Below are positions 7,001 through 13,987 of a DNA stretch of 17,568 bases, one piece after another. This DNA comes from CACPJA01 sp964629335 (lineage in GTDB: Bacteria > Pseudomonadota > Gammaproteobacteria > Steroidobacterales > UBA11654): the NCBI GenBank assembly GCA_964629335.1, contig CAZVRH010000027.1, positions 1 through 17,568 on the forward strand, given 5' to 3'. Both the position numbers and the translations under genes were made by a program. The notes below the pieces were generated by a model. It worked only from the letters and a program-made list of their open reading frames with translations, was not told where the DNA came from and searched no databases. Within the stretch, counting starts at the first letter, position 1. Each line of letters opens with the position of its first letter.

Positions 7001-8878
7001 TTAGTCGATCCTTCTGCCAAAAAGGAAAATTATTGAAATAATCATAAACACACCCAGTGGAATCATCATCAGTGGAGACCATCCGTATCCTGTAGGAATT
7101 GTTCCCAGCAACAATGCTATGGAGCCCACAATCATTGCATAAGGGAACTGCGTCGCCACATGATCAATGTGATTACAGCCTGATGCCATTGAGGACATGA
7201 TGGTGGTATCTGATATGGGAGAACAATGATCACCCCAGACAGCACCGCATAATACACATGCAACCGAAGAATAAATAATATGCATGTGCTCTGCATCTGC
7301 AACACCATTAAGAAATAAAACCTGCCATGCCAATGGAATCACAATTGGGTAGAATATGCCCATGGTTCCCCAGCTGGTCCCTGTAGCAAAAGCAGTGGCA
7401 GCAGCCAGAACGAAGATTATGGTCGGCACATAAGCCACAGGTAGAAATTCACCAAGAATTGACACAAGATACTGAGCTGTTTGGAGTATTTCAGTGGTTT
7501 GACCTAAGGACCAAGCCAAAATTAAAACAATAATGGCAAAAATCATAAATTTAACACCTTCATACCAAGATTGAACCGTTTCCTCCAAGCTCATTAACCC
7601 TTGAAAGATGGAGAGCATAAATGCCATCATTACGCCAATCAAAGACCCCCATAACAGTGCTTGATAGGCATCAGCAGAACCAATGATATCTTGAATATTG
7701 TCGCCTTCTCCGGTAGCAAATAATCCACTAATGACACTTATAATAAAGACTAATATTGGCAAAAAAGCGTTTGAAGCTCTGGCTCTACTTGGGTCTTTCG
7801 CTTCGAGTTGCCTAGTTTCAGAGTCATTGGTGTAACCGGTCGAAGTACCCTGAATGGATTTGTCATTCCCTTGTCTTGCTGCCACCTCATAATGATGCAT
7901 CACAGAAAAATCTCGACCTGACGCGGCAATTGTAAAAACAAACACCAGCATAAAAATAGGGTAAAAACTGTACAAAATAGAGTTGAGATAAATTGAATAA
8001 GCTGATTGATTGATTGCATCGATCTGATCCACTGAAACATCTATCATGCCAATTTGATAGCCAACCCAGGTCGTGATTAAAGCAATGCAAGCCACGGGTG
8101 CTGCGGTGGCATCGACAAGAAAAGCTAGTTTAGCTCTAGAGATCTTTAACCTATCTGTGACTTTACGCATGGTATTACCGACAACCAAGGTGTTGGCGTA
8201 ATCATCAAAGAAAATAGCAAGTCCTAAAGTTGAGGTAATCAATTGGCCGCGTTTAGCCGAGGTGGTAAAGCCTTTCAAGGCATTTACAATACCTAACATT
8301 CCACCGTTTCTTGAAATAATTCCCACAAGCCCACCGATCATGAGACTGAAAATGATGACGGCAGCATGATCCGGATCAGCAAGTGCCTGCTTGACATATT
8401 TTGCCACCACATCCAGAAAACTTTGCCACAAGACTTTTGCCTCAAAACCTAATATGGAAAAAGATCCAATCCAAACCCCTAGAAACAAGGCAGGAATGAC
8501 GCTCCTAAAAAACAGTGCCACTAAAATTGAAACTATCGGAGGCATGAGGGACAACCATCCCGAAAGTACATTTAACTCTTCACTTGAAATCTCTTGTTCT
8601 GCCAACATCAGCGACAATTGATTCGTCGATGTGTCTTCAATTAAAAGAAACTCAAAGGTTAGATCATTTGAATTGCATACTGTGGGTGAGTAGAGCACTT
8701 GATCAATTTTTACTTGATACTCGCAGGCTCTAACTTCATCAAAGTCAGAGATTTGTATTTCGAACGGGACGTCGGTCAGAACAACCTCAGGTACCTGGAT
8801 TGCTGAAATGGCCTTGGCATTAATCCCAAAAAAACTTAAGAACAGTAAAAGGAAACCCATGATGAGATGCTTATTCAT
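7001..8878 (-). CDS. NhaC-family Na+/H+ antiporter-like transporter with N-terminal extracytoplasmic domain
   Basis: This 625-residue polytopic inner-membrane protein carries NhaC-family signatures: FFDDYANTLVVGNTMRKVTDRL, then FLVDATAAPVA, and near the C-terminus WGDHCSPISDTTIMSSMASG. The family exchanges protons or Na+ for Na+ or organic anions such as malate, so the substrate is open. The N-terminus is unusual. Residues 1-23 form a signal peptide ending NAKA. Residues about 24-105 form a soluble beta-rich segment with Cys52 and Cys68, perhaps a disulfide. The family's normal membrane start, GWLSLMPPIVSILVALF, appears only at about 107. Its ATG overlaps the TGA of the upstream exported amidohydrolase (ATGA), so the two are translationally coupled. 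That suggests uptake or exchange of a product released by the hydrolase. Confidence 0.88.
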   Translation of the reverse strand: MNKHLIMGFLLLFLSFFGINAKAISAIQVPEVVLTDVPFEIQISDFDEVRACEYQVKIDQVLYSPTVCNSNDLTFEFLLIEDTSTNQLSLMLAEQEISSEELNVLSGWLSLMPPIVSILVALFFRSVIPALFLGVWIGSFSILGFEAKVLWQSFLDVVAKYVKQALADPDHAAVIIFSLMIGGLVGIISRNGGMLGIVNALKGFTTSAKRGQLITSTLGLAIFFDDYANTLVVGNTMRKVTDRLKISRAKLAFLVDATAAPVACIALITTWVGYQIGMIDVSVDQIDAINQSAYSIYLNSILYSFYPIFMLVFVFTIAASGRDFSVMHHYEVAARQGNDKSIQGTSTGYTNDSETRQLEAKDPSRARASNAFLPILVFIISVISGLFATGEGDNIQDIIGSADAYQALLWGSLIGVMMAFMLSIFQGLMSLEETVQSWYEGVKFMIFAIIVLILAWSLGQTTEILQTAQYLVSILGEFLPVAYVPTIIFVLAAATAFATGTSWGTMGIFYPIVIPLAWQVLFLNGVADAEHMHIIYSSVACVLCGAVWGDHCSPISDTTIMSSMASGCNHIDHVATQFPYAMIVGSIALLLGTIPTGYGWSPLMMIPLGVFMIISIIFLFGRRID

Positions 8879-10179
8879 AAATCTTTGTCAGTTTTGTAAA
8901 CCTTGCCTCCTTTGATGACGACATTAATGTCCTCCAGTGCACGAATATCTAGCAAAGGATTATCTCTTACAGCAATGATATCTGCAAAATAACCTGGCCT
9001 GATTTTTCCCACTCTGTCTTCCCAATTCATCACATTTGCTGCAATATTCGTGGCTGCTTGAATAGCCTGCATACTCGTCATACCGTGTTGGACCATATAT
9101 GCAAACTGTTTTGCATTATCCCCGTGCGGATATACCCCAGCGTCTGTACCATAAACAATGGTCACTCCTGCTTGATGTGCTTTTTTGAAGTTTTCTCTTT
9201 GAATCTGAGTGGTTTCTCTGTTTTTTCTTAAAAATTCTTCTGGCCATTCCTCAATGACACCAACCGTATTAATATAATCACCGTTATAGATATCCATGGA
9301 TAAAGCGACGCCATTTTTTTTGGCCAGTTGAATTCCCTCTTCATCAATTAACGAGGCGTGCTCTATGCTGTCTGCCCCTGCCAATATTGCTTGTTTAATA
9401 GATTCGGCGCCGTGAGCATGAGCGGTCACTCTAATCCCTGCCCGATGACCGACATCAACCACAGCTTTAATTTCATCTGGGTTCATTTCTGGGTCACCCG
9501 GGGTGCTACCGTAAGCAAGTACAGCGCCTGATGCAATCATCTTTAGAAGATCAGCACCTCCATTAACAGCACTTGTCGCCTTTTGTCTAAATTGTTCCTT
9601 GCCTCTGGTCACACCGCGTCGGATCTGTGCAGGAACCTCACCTTTATAATCCGGGATATCAATATCCCCTCCTCCGCCTGGAATAGTGAGATAGTACCCT
9701 GAGATTTGCATTCTTGGCCCCGGCGTCAATCCTTGATTGATCTCGTCTCTTAAGCGTTTATCAGTCCAAGCAATATAAACACCGAGATCTCTGATTGAGG
9801 TAAAACCAACCTCGAGTGTTCTTTGAGCATTGACTTTGCCAATCGCTAATTGCTCATCTTGTGATCGAGTGAAAAAATCACTTAGATCACCCGTAGCACT
9901 TTCTGAAATATGAGTATGCATATCGATCAATCCGGGCAGACAGAAATAATCGCTGAGATCCATGACCTTATCAGCAGTTGATGGTTGAATATTGGAATCA
10001 AGCTGGAGGATTTTCTCGGTCTCAAGATCAAGAGAAATCATGACTCCCTCCAATATCACCTCGTTTTCAACATCCAGCATCTGGCCACAATAGATGCGAG
10101 AAGTTTGATCTTCAGCCAAAATATTTGTGGAGATGAAGATTAAAAACGTGATCAAAATGTAGAATTTCATAATCAACAT
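8875..10179 (-). CDS. Exported metal-dependent amidohydrolase (imidazolonepropionase/Xaa-Pro dipeptidase-like)
   Basis: The 434-residue precursor has a signal peptide ending near NILAEDQ, so the enzyme is periplasmic or lipid-free secreted. The binuclear metal site of the amidohydrolase superfamily is complete: His88 and His90 (DMHTH), Lys213 in LLKMIASGA as the likely carboxylated lysine, His254 and/or His256 (TAHAHG), His274 (IEHAS) and Asp346 (GTDAG). Relatives include prolidase-like enzymes cleaving N-acyl or Xaa-Pro dipeptides, so a C-N bond in a small amide is the expected target, but specificity is not readable. ATG 10179 has AAGG 8 bases upstream; ATG 10170 is a second possible start. 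It heads a leftward operon with the antiporter and S-formylglutathione hydrolase. A second exported amidohydrolase stands in the divergent operon. Confidence 0.9.
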   Translation of the reverse strand: MLIMKFYILITFLIFISTNILAEDQTSRIYCGQMLDVENEVILEGVMISLDLETEKILQLDSNIQPSTADKVMDLSDYFCLPGLIDMHTHISESATGDLSDFFTRSQDEQLAIGKVNAQRTLEVGFTSIRDLGVYIAWTDKRLRDEINQGLTPGPRMQISGYYLTIPGGGGDIDIPDYKGEVPAQIRRGVTRGKEQFRQKATSAVNGGADLLKMIASGAVLAYGSTPGDPEMNPDEIKAVVDVGHRAGIRVTAHAHGAESIKQAILAGADSIEHASLIDEEGIQLAKKNGVALSMDIYNGDYINTVGVIEEWPEEFLRKNRETTQIQRENFKKAHQAGVTIVYGTDAGVYPHGDNAKQFAYMVQHGMTSMQAIQAATNIAANVMNWEDRVGKIRPGYFADIIAVRDNPLLDIRALEDINVVIKGGKVYKTDKDL

Positions 10180-10192
10180 AGGTCAAACCTTA

Positions 10193-10198
10193 TCATAG
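10193..10198 (-). promoter_or_regulatory. Possible -10 box of the leftward amidohydrolase operon
   Basis: On the minus strand TATGAT (one mismatch to TATAAT) ends 13 bases before ATG 10179, with start expected near 10186. No -35 of quality is seen. The 72-base divergent spacer (10180-10251) must hold both promoters. Confidence 0.3.
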
Positions 10199-10239
10199 AA
10201 ATTATCTAATTTAGTTTTAATCTGTAATTCCATTTCGAT

Positions 10240-10245
10240 TACAAT
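10240..10245 (+). promoter_or_regulatory. Possible -10 box of the rightward propeller/DUF1330/amidohydrolase operon
   Basis: TACAAT ends 6 bases before ATG 10252, so transcription would begin at or next to the A of the start codon. No Shine-Dalgarno sequence lies upstream, in line with a leaderless mRNA. The -35 region is only the weak TTTTAA at 10215-10220. Confidence 0.35.
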
Positions 10246-10251
10246 AAAAAA

Positions 10252-11199
10252 ATGAAATCACTGCCTACACTCATTGCTACATCTGTTGTCCGAGGAAGTC
10301 AACAGGGGGAGAGTCATGGCGGTATCTATTTGGTTGATTTTGAAAAACAAACGGCTGAAGTTATGGTGGACTGGGATGATTCAGGTATCGATTTCACTGG
10401 TCGCGGTTGGGATCGAGGTTTACGAGGCATAGAATTTAATGGAGATGAGATTTTTATCGCTGCCAGTGACGAAATTTTTGTCTATGACCTTGAATTTAAT
10501 GTCAAACGCTCATATAAAAATACCTATCTAAAACACGTTCACGAGATAGATAAGTTTGAGAACCTATTATTTGTAACATCAACAGGCTATGACAGTTTAC
10601 TGGTGTTTAATCTTGATCATGATGAATTTACTCGTGGTATTCATCTTCGAAAAACTCCAAAGGGCTGGAAGTCACAACTCTTTGATCCACAAACAGAAGA
10701 CGGTCCACAAATGGCCAATAATCTACATTTGAATAACGTGAGATGCACTAAAAAAGGCCTGTTTACTAGTGGCTTGAGAACCGATGCACTAATTCACTTG
10801 GACAGCGATCTGACTGTCAAGGAATATTGCACACTCCCCCAAGGCACTCATAATGCGAGACCTTATAAAAAGGGCGTCATTTTTAATGACACGCAAAGTG
10901 ATTGCGTCAGGGCGGTCAACCGAGAAGGTGGGGAAACCAATTTAGTCATACCCACCTACAATGAAGACGAGTTAACTCATACCGATCTGGACGATAGCCG
11001 CATAGCTCGACAAGGGTTTGCTAGAGGCTTGTGCCTGTTTGATCAAAATCTCATTGCGGTGGGTTCTTCGCCATCCACCATCAGTTTGTTTGATCTTGAA
11101 CAAAAAGTAAGAATTGGAAGTGTGAATTTAAGTATGGACATTAGAAATGCAATTCACGGTTTGGAGGTATGGCCCTATGAAAGGCTATTGGATAGTTAG
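10252..11199 (+). CDS. Uncharacterised beta-propeller-like protein (resembles DUF4915)
   Basis: This 315-residue protein has no signal peptide or membrane segment, so it is probably cytoplasmic. It shows recurring four-strand units of the kind FIAASDEIFVYDLEFNV, FVTSTGYDSLLVFNLD, FTSGLRTDALIHLDSD and IAVGSSPSTISLFDLE, about one per 50 residues, which suggests a six- or seven-bladed propeller. HLNNVRC, GTHNARPYKKGVIFND and RQGFARGLC resemble DUF4915-type proteins as I remember them. No catalytic residues are evident; propellers of this sort may be lactonase-like or binding platforms. It is first in a five-gene operon, and the DUF1330 gene starts 23 bases inside its 3' end. Fold assignment is moderately sure; function unknown. 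Confidence 0.72.
   Translation: MKSLPTLIATSVVRGSQQGESHGGIYLVDFEKQTAEVMVDWDDSGIDFTGRGWDRGLRGIEFNGDEIFIAASDEIFVYDLEFNVKRSYKNTYLKHVHEIDKFENLLFVTSTGYDSLLVFNLDHDEFTRGIHLRKTPKGWKSQLFDPQTEDGPQMANNLHLNNVRCTKKGLFTSGLRTDALIHLDSDLTVKEYCTLPQGTHNARPYKKGVIFNDTQSDCVRAVNREGGETNLVIPTYNEDELTHTDLDDSRIARQGFARGLCLFDQNLIAVGSSPSTISLFDLEQKVRIGSVNLSMDIRNAIHGLEVWPYERLLDS
11163..11168 (+). promoter_or_regulatory. Strong Shine-Dalgarno GGAGGT deciding the DUF1330 start
   Basis: GGAGGT inside the 3' coding end of the propeller gene lies 8 bases before ATG 11177. This picks that ATG over the in-frame ATG at 11147. Confidence 0.75.
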
Positions 11200-11461
11200 A
11201 TGTGAATATCATAGTCAGGAAGCCTTTGAACGATACGCTGAGGCAGCAACTGAAATTGTGAAACAGAATAACGGAACATTTCTAGTTCGTGGTGGCAATC
11301 AGGTGAACAAAGAGAAGGCAACACTCGAAAGAACGGTTTTGGTTGAATTCCCTAGTTATGAAGTTGCACAATCAGTATATGATGGAGAAGAGTATCAAAA
11401 TGCTGTCAAACACATTAAGGACTGCTCGTTTAGAGATTTTGTTATTTCGGAAGGTTTATGA
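11177..11461 (+). CDS. DUF1330 family protein
   Basis: This is a 94-residue alpha/beta ferredoxin-like (dimeric alpha-beta barrel) protein. From MKGYWIVRCEYHSQEAFERY through GGTFLVRGG-like FLVRGGNQ and VLVEFPSYEVAQSVYDGEEY to the FVISEGL end it follows the DUF1330 pattern closely and at full length. The upstream in-frame ATG at 11147 would add ten residues not found in the family, and the GGAGGT at 11163 supports ATG 11177. It overlaps the propeller gene by 23 bases and its own stop overlaps the next start (ATGA). The family has no settled function; related folds include monooxygenases and dehalogenases, so a small stress or catabolic enzyme is possible but unproven. Confidence 0.88.
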   Translation: MKGYWIVRCEYHSQEAFERYAEAATEIVKQNNGTFLVRGGNQVNKEKATLERTVLVEFPSYEVAQSVYDGEEYQNAVKHIKDCSFRDFVISEGL

Positions 11462-12861
11462 ACTATAAAAAATGTATTACCGTTCTATCTCTCTTGCTGT
11501 CTATGCAGATAGCTGCTCATGCTGACCTAATTATTGAAAATATAACTCTCATTGACGCCGAACATCCTGTTAGATCGAATCAAACAGTACTGATTGAGAA
11601 CGGCAAAATAGAATCTATTATTGAATCTGATCAGTTCACTTCAGAGCGACACAAGGGACATACGATCATTGACGGAAGCGGTAAATTTCTAATCCCCGGT
11701 CTCTGGGATGCTCATGTTCACCTAACCTTCATTCCCGAAATAGATCATGAAACCTATTTCAAATTATTTTTAAAGAATGGCATCACCAGTATCAGAGATA
11801 CCGGGGCTGTCATTGACAAACTTCAACCCTCCATTGATTTCGTAAAGGCTCATCCTGACTCAACGCCAAGACTCTTTTATGCAGGGCCATTGATTGATGG
11901 TCGCGATCGAGTCTATAAAGGAATGGAGCCTGGATTCCCTGAACTATCCATCGGCATTGATGAAACCACGGATATTGAACATGTCGTCAATGAGTTAATA
12001 GACGATGGTGTTACCTTTCTCAAATCCTATGAAATGCTTTCTAAGGAGACCTATCTAGAACTTTTAAAAATTGCCAAGAAGAACCGTCTCAGAGTCACGG
12101 GACATATTCCTCTGAGCATTGATCTAGAAGAAGCCATAGAGGCGGGTCTTGGGGGCATGCAACATGTCAGGAACATGGATCTTGCCTGTTCACTCGATGC
12201 CCCAGAATTATTAAACAAAAGAAGAAAAGAGTTGGAAAACGAAAACGGGATTGCAGGCTCAGCGCTTAGATCAAAGATCCATTCCTCTCAAAGATACTAT
12301 GCGATCGATAATCATGATCCTGGGCGATGTTTGAGAATTATCAAGAAATTGGCAGAGTTTGGTGTCTTTCAAACGCCTACCCTCACCATCAATACGCTTG
12401 ATTCGAGACGATTTTATGCTGATCCACTGTGGCAGAAAACCTATCAATACTTACCAGCAAAAGCACGCGAGGATTGGCAACAAGGATCCGATAGACTGTC
12501 TGATCAAGATGCAAGTGAGAATGATCTAATCTTCGATAAATGGAGTTTGGATCTGGTCAATATCATGAGCCAAGAAGGTGTGAAAATTCTTGCAGGAACA
12601 GATACACCGATTGGTTATCTCACACCAGGTTATAGCCTACACAAAGAGTTAGAACTGCTCTTTGAGGCTGGGATGACACAAAGAGAAGTCTTGCGATCAG
12701 CCACTATTACCCCCGCTGAATTCTTCAACATTGAAAGTAACATCGGAACTATCGATGAAGGTAAATTGGCAGATCTTGTTATTCTAAATAGCAATCCATT
12801 AGAATCGATTAGCAATACTCAAGATATTTATTTAGTAATCTTTAAAGGGAAAAAGCTATGA
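11458..12861 (+). CDS. Exported metal-dependent amidohydrolase (imidazolonepropionase-like), second copy type
   Basis: This 467-residue enzyme has a signal peptide ending near AAHADLII. Metal-site residues in order are His86 and His88 (WDAHVHL), Lys189 in FLKSYEML, His216 (VTGHIP), His236 (MQHVRNMD) and Asp382 (AGTDTP). The C-terminal GKLADLVILNSNPL is the usual strand of the superfamily's small beta domain. It belongs to the same superfamily as the 8875-10179 protein but is clearly different in sequence; around residues 245-350 it carries a long insertion rich in charged residues. Translation is coupled at both ends: its ATG overlaps the DUF1330 stop and its TGA overlaps the cupin start, both as ATGA. 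Likely a periplasmic hydrolase of a small amide or dipeptide; substrate unknown. Confidence 0.9.
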   Translation: MNYKKCITVLSLLLSMQIAAHADLIIENITLIDAEHPVRSNQTVLIENGKIESIIESDQFTSERHKGHTIIDGSGKFLIPGLWDAHVHLTFIPEIDHETYFKLFLKNGITSIRDTGAVIDKLQPSIDFVKAHPDSTPRLFYAGPLIDGRDRVYKGMEPGFPELSIGIDETTDIEHVVNELIDDGVTFLKSYEMLSKETYLELLKIAKKNRLRVTGHIPLSIDLEEAIEAGLGGMQHVRNMDLACSLDAPELLNKRRKELENENGIAGSALRSKIHSSQRYYAIDNHDPGRCLRIIKKLAEFGVFQTPTLTINTLDSRRFYADPLWQKTYQYLPAKAREDWQQGSDRLSDQDASENDLIFDKWSLDLVNIMSQEGVKILAGTDTPIGYLTPGYSLHKELELLFEAGMTQREVLRSATITPAEFFNIESNIGTIDEGKLADLVILNSNPLESISNTQDIYLVIFKGKKL

Positions 12862-12911
12862 AAAAACTCATCCTCATATCAGCACTATTGTTCAGCTTTA
12901 ATAGTTGGGCT
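12858..12911 (+). repeat. Signal-peptide coding cassette, copy 1
   Basis: The first 18 codons of the cupin gene match the start of the thioredoxin-like gene at 15307 in 46 of 54 bases by hand count, giving 16 of 18 identical residues. Confidence 0.7.
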
Positions 12912-13253
12912 GAACAGTCAAATCCCTGCCATCAGTATTATCCAAATATTCCCGGTGAATTAGTGCTGGAAAATGACAAACTCGTTGTACAGAGGTTCAT
13001 AATCCAACCCGGACAGTGGGAAGGTGTTCACAGTCATCCTGGCAACCAAATCTACATACACATCAAGGGTGGGGAGTGGTCTGGTCGAATCGGAGGAAAA
13101 TCTGAGTATTCGGGAGAGATTGATGAGGACGGTTCTGTAGGCTGGATGGATAAAATCCCACTCAGTGCAGGACACGATTCCGGTAACACTGGAAATGAGC
13201 CTATTGATATAATCTATGTAACCTTGAAAGAAGATTGCGTGGATGGCAATTAA
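12858..13253 (+). CDS. Secreted small cupin protein
   Basis: The 131-residue precursor carries signal peptide MKKLILISALLFSFNSWA and a mature part of about 113 residues. The first cupin motif is GQWEGVHSHPGNQIYIHIKGG, with His58 and His60 as metal ligands and Gln64 where classical cupins have Glu. The second motif is weaker, with His106 and Asn110 in SAGHDSGNTGN. Cys24 and Cys127 near the two ends could form a disulfide in the periplasm. The ATG overlaps the amidohydrolase stop (ATGA) and the stop abuts the MORN gene start. Single-domain cupins range from metal-dependent isomerases and dioxygenases to binding proteins; which one cannot be told. Coupled export with the amidohydrolase suggests both act on the same extracytoplasmic compound. 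Confidence 0.85.
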   Translation: MKKLILISALLFSFNSWAEQSNPCHQYYPNIPGELVLENDKLVVQRFIIQPGQWEGVHSHPGNQIYIHIKGGEWSGRIGGKSEYSGEIDEDGSVGWMDKIPLSAGHDSGNTGNEPIDIIYVTLKEDCVDGN

Positions 13254-13307
13254 ATGAAAAAAATCATCCTCATTACAGCACTACTGTTCAGTTTTTATAT
13301 ATTTGCA
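13254..13307 (+). repeat. Signal-peptide coding cassette, copy 2 (diverged)
   Basis: The first 18 codons of the MORN-repeat gene match copy 1 in 43 of 54 bases by hand count. Most mismatches fall after codon 12, where the FNSWA end is replaced by FYIFA. Confidence 0.6.
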
Positions 13308-13760
13308 AATAATGATGCCGACCCTATTGAAGAAGGAGGTATTTTATACAAAGAGTATCCCAATAAACTCTTTAATGGACCGTTAATCCTATTTCACTCC
13401 GATGACACCGTAAAAGAGAAGCTAGCCTATAAAGATGGGCTCAAGGAAGGCTCTAGAATGACTTTTCATGAAAATGGCAGTTTATTTGAAAAAGAGAATT
13501 ATCTAAAAGGAAAATTAGAAGGTCTTTTTCAGGGGTACCACGATAATGGAGAATTATGGTGGGAAGGTTTTGCAAAAAACAACTTGAGGCACGGAGAAAT
13601 TAAGGTTTTCTATGAGACTGGAAAATTAAAGTATAAAGGTGAGTATAAATTGAATCTAAAAGAAGGCTTGTGGGAATATTTTAACGAAAAGGGAATTATC
13701 AATAATCAAGAATGCTACCTCAATCACGAAATTGTTGAACTAAGCAATTGTGATATATAG
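13254..13760 (+). CDS. Secreted MORN-repeat (YwqK-like) protein
   Basis: The 168-residue precursor has signal peptide MKKIILITALLFSFYIFA. The rest is about five tandem repeats of 23-24 residues with the pattern G-x-x-x-x-F/Y-x-x-x-G-x-L-x-x-K/E-x-x-Y-x-x-x-x-x-x-x-G: GSRMTFHENGSLFEKENYLK, GLFQGYHDNGELWWEGFAKN, GEIKVFYETGKLKYKGEYKL and GLWEYFNEKG, plus a weaker first unit. Such beta-hairpin repeats are structural or protein-binding; bacterial YwqK-type members are sometimes called antitoxins, which nothing here supports. The ATG directly follows the cupin TAA with no spacer. It is the last gene of the 10252-13760 operon. No catalytic role is proposed. Confidence 0.82.
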   Translation: MKKIILITALLFSFYIFANNDADPIEEGGILYKEYPNKLFNGPLILFHSDDTVKEKLAYKDGLKEGSRMTFHENGSLFEKENYLKGKLEGLFQGYHDNGELWWEGFAKNNLRHGEIKVFYETGKLKYKGEYKLNLKEGLWEYFNEKGIINNQECYLNHEIVELSNCDI

Positions 13761-13761
13761 A

Positions 13762-13779
13762 AAAACATAACTATGTTTT
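13762..13779 (+). terminator. Possible weak terminator after the MORN gene
   Basis: AAAACATA (13762-13769) and TATGTTTT (13772-13779) are perfect complements two bases apart, so a stem of about 7 A/T-rich pairs with the right arm rich in T can form. It lies just after the last gene of the operon. It is weak without a GC core, and may act in either direction or not at all. Confidence 0.3.
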
Positions 13780-13838
13780 AACTGGCCACCTTCAGGCCCA
13801 ATTCAAAATAACAAAGCTTGGATTGAATAAGAATTAGC

Positions 13839-13866
13839 TTGACATAATCATTAGTTAAATTAGGAT
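13839..13866 (+). promoter_or_regulatory. Promoter of the SAM-regulated metY transcript
   Basis: A perfect -35 TTGACA (13839-13844) is followed after 16 bases by TAGGAT (13861-13866, 4 of 6 matches). Transcription is expected near 13873, which is where the first stem of the riboswitch aptamer begins. Confidence 0.6.
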
Positions 13867-13870
13867 GCCA

Positions 13871-13923
13871 CTAGCACTGATTTATTCCGACTTGCAGGTG
13901 CTTTAACAAAACTGCTAAATAGG
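13871..13923 (+). promoter_or_regulatory. SAM-II riboswitch aptamer controlling metY
   Basis: The segment carries the conserved SAM-II (SAM_alpha) blocks in order and at normal spacing: GCACTGATTTA (13874-13884), CTTGCAG (13891-13897), TTTAACAAA (13902-13910) and GCTAAATAGG (13914-13923). Stem P1 is AGCAC (13873-13877) with GTGCT (13898-13902). GCAG (13894-13897) can pair with CTGC (13912-13915) as a pseudoknot. I recognise these blocks from memory of known SAM-II sequences such as the Agrobacterium metA leader. SAM binding should lock GCTAAA into the aptamer and so let the terminator at 13943 form. The gene controlled, metY, is a classic SAM-II target. Confidence 0.93.
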
Positions 13924-13953
13924 ATTGAGATTTCTCAAAGAGACCTGTTTAGC
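13914..13953 (+). promoter_or_regulatory. Antiterminator of the SAM-II riboswitch
   Basis: GCTAAATAGG (13914-13923), the 3' end of the aptamer core, pairs over 10 positions (nine Watson-Crick and one U-G) with CCTGTTTAGC (13944-13953), the left arm of the terminator. The intervening bases contain their own hairpin, TTGAG (13925-13929) with CTCAA (13934-13938) around ATTT. This structure and the SAM-bound aptamer compete for the same bases. Confidence 0.8.
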
Positions 13954-13975
13954 TTTTGCAAACAGGTTTTTTTTT
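13943..13975 (+). terminator. Intrinsic terminator, expression platform of the SAM-II riboswitch
   Basis: ACCTGTTT (13943-13950) pairs perfectly with AAACAGGT (13960-13967). An inner GC-TTTT-GC extends the stem past one bulged A. A run of nine T (13967-13975) follows at once. It stands just before the metY ribosome site GGAGA (13976-13980), so it terminates within the leader when SAM is abundant. Confidence 0.9.
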
Positions 13976-13987
13976 GGAGAAATAAAA

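Noticed and set aside
6996..7082. Longer S-formylglutathione hydrolase from ATG 7082
   Set aside because: The 29 extra residues overlap the antiporter coding end, are low in family resemblance and give an abnormal length.
8391..8621. 76-residue open frame on the plus strand inside the antiporter gene
   Set aside because: It is antisense to a well-supported coding region and shows no recognisable protein features or ribosome site.
13783..13799. GGCC-loop-GGCC hairpin between the MORN gene and the metY promoter as a terminator or second riboswitch
   Set aside because: The stem is only four base pairs, no T run follows, and no known aptamer pattern fits.
13925..13987. Longer MetY from ATG 13925
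   Set aside because: The extra 21 codons are the riboswitch hairpins and terminator; the family N-terminus and GGAGA support ATG 13988.
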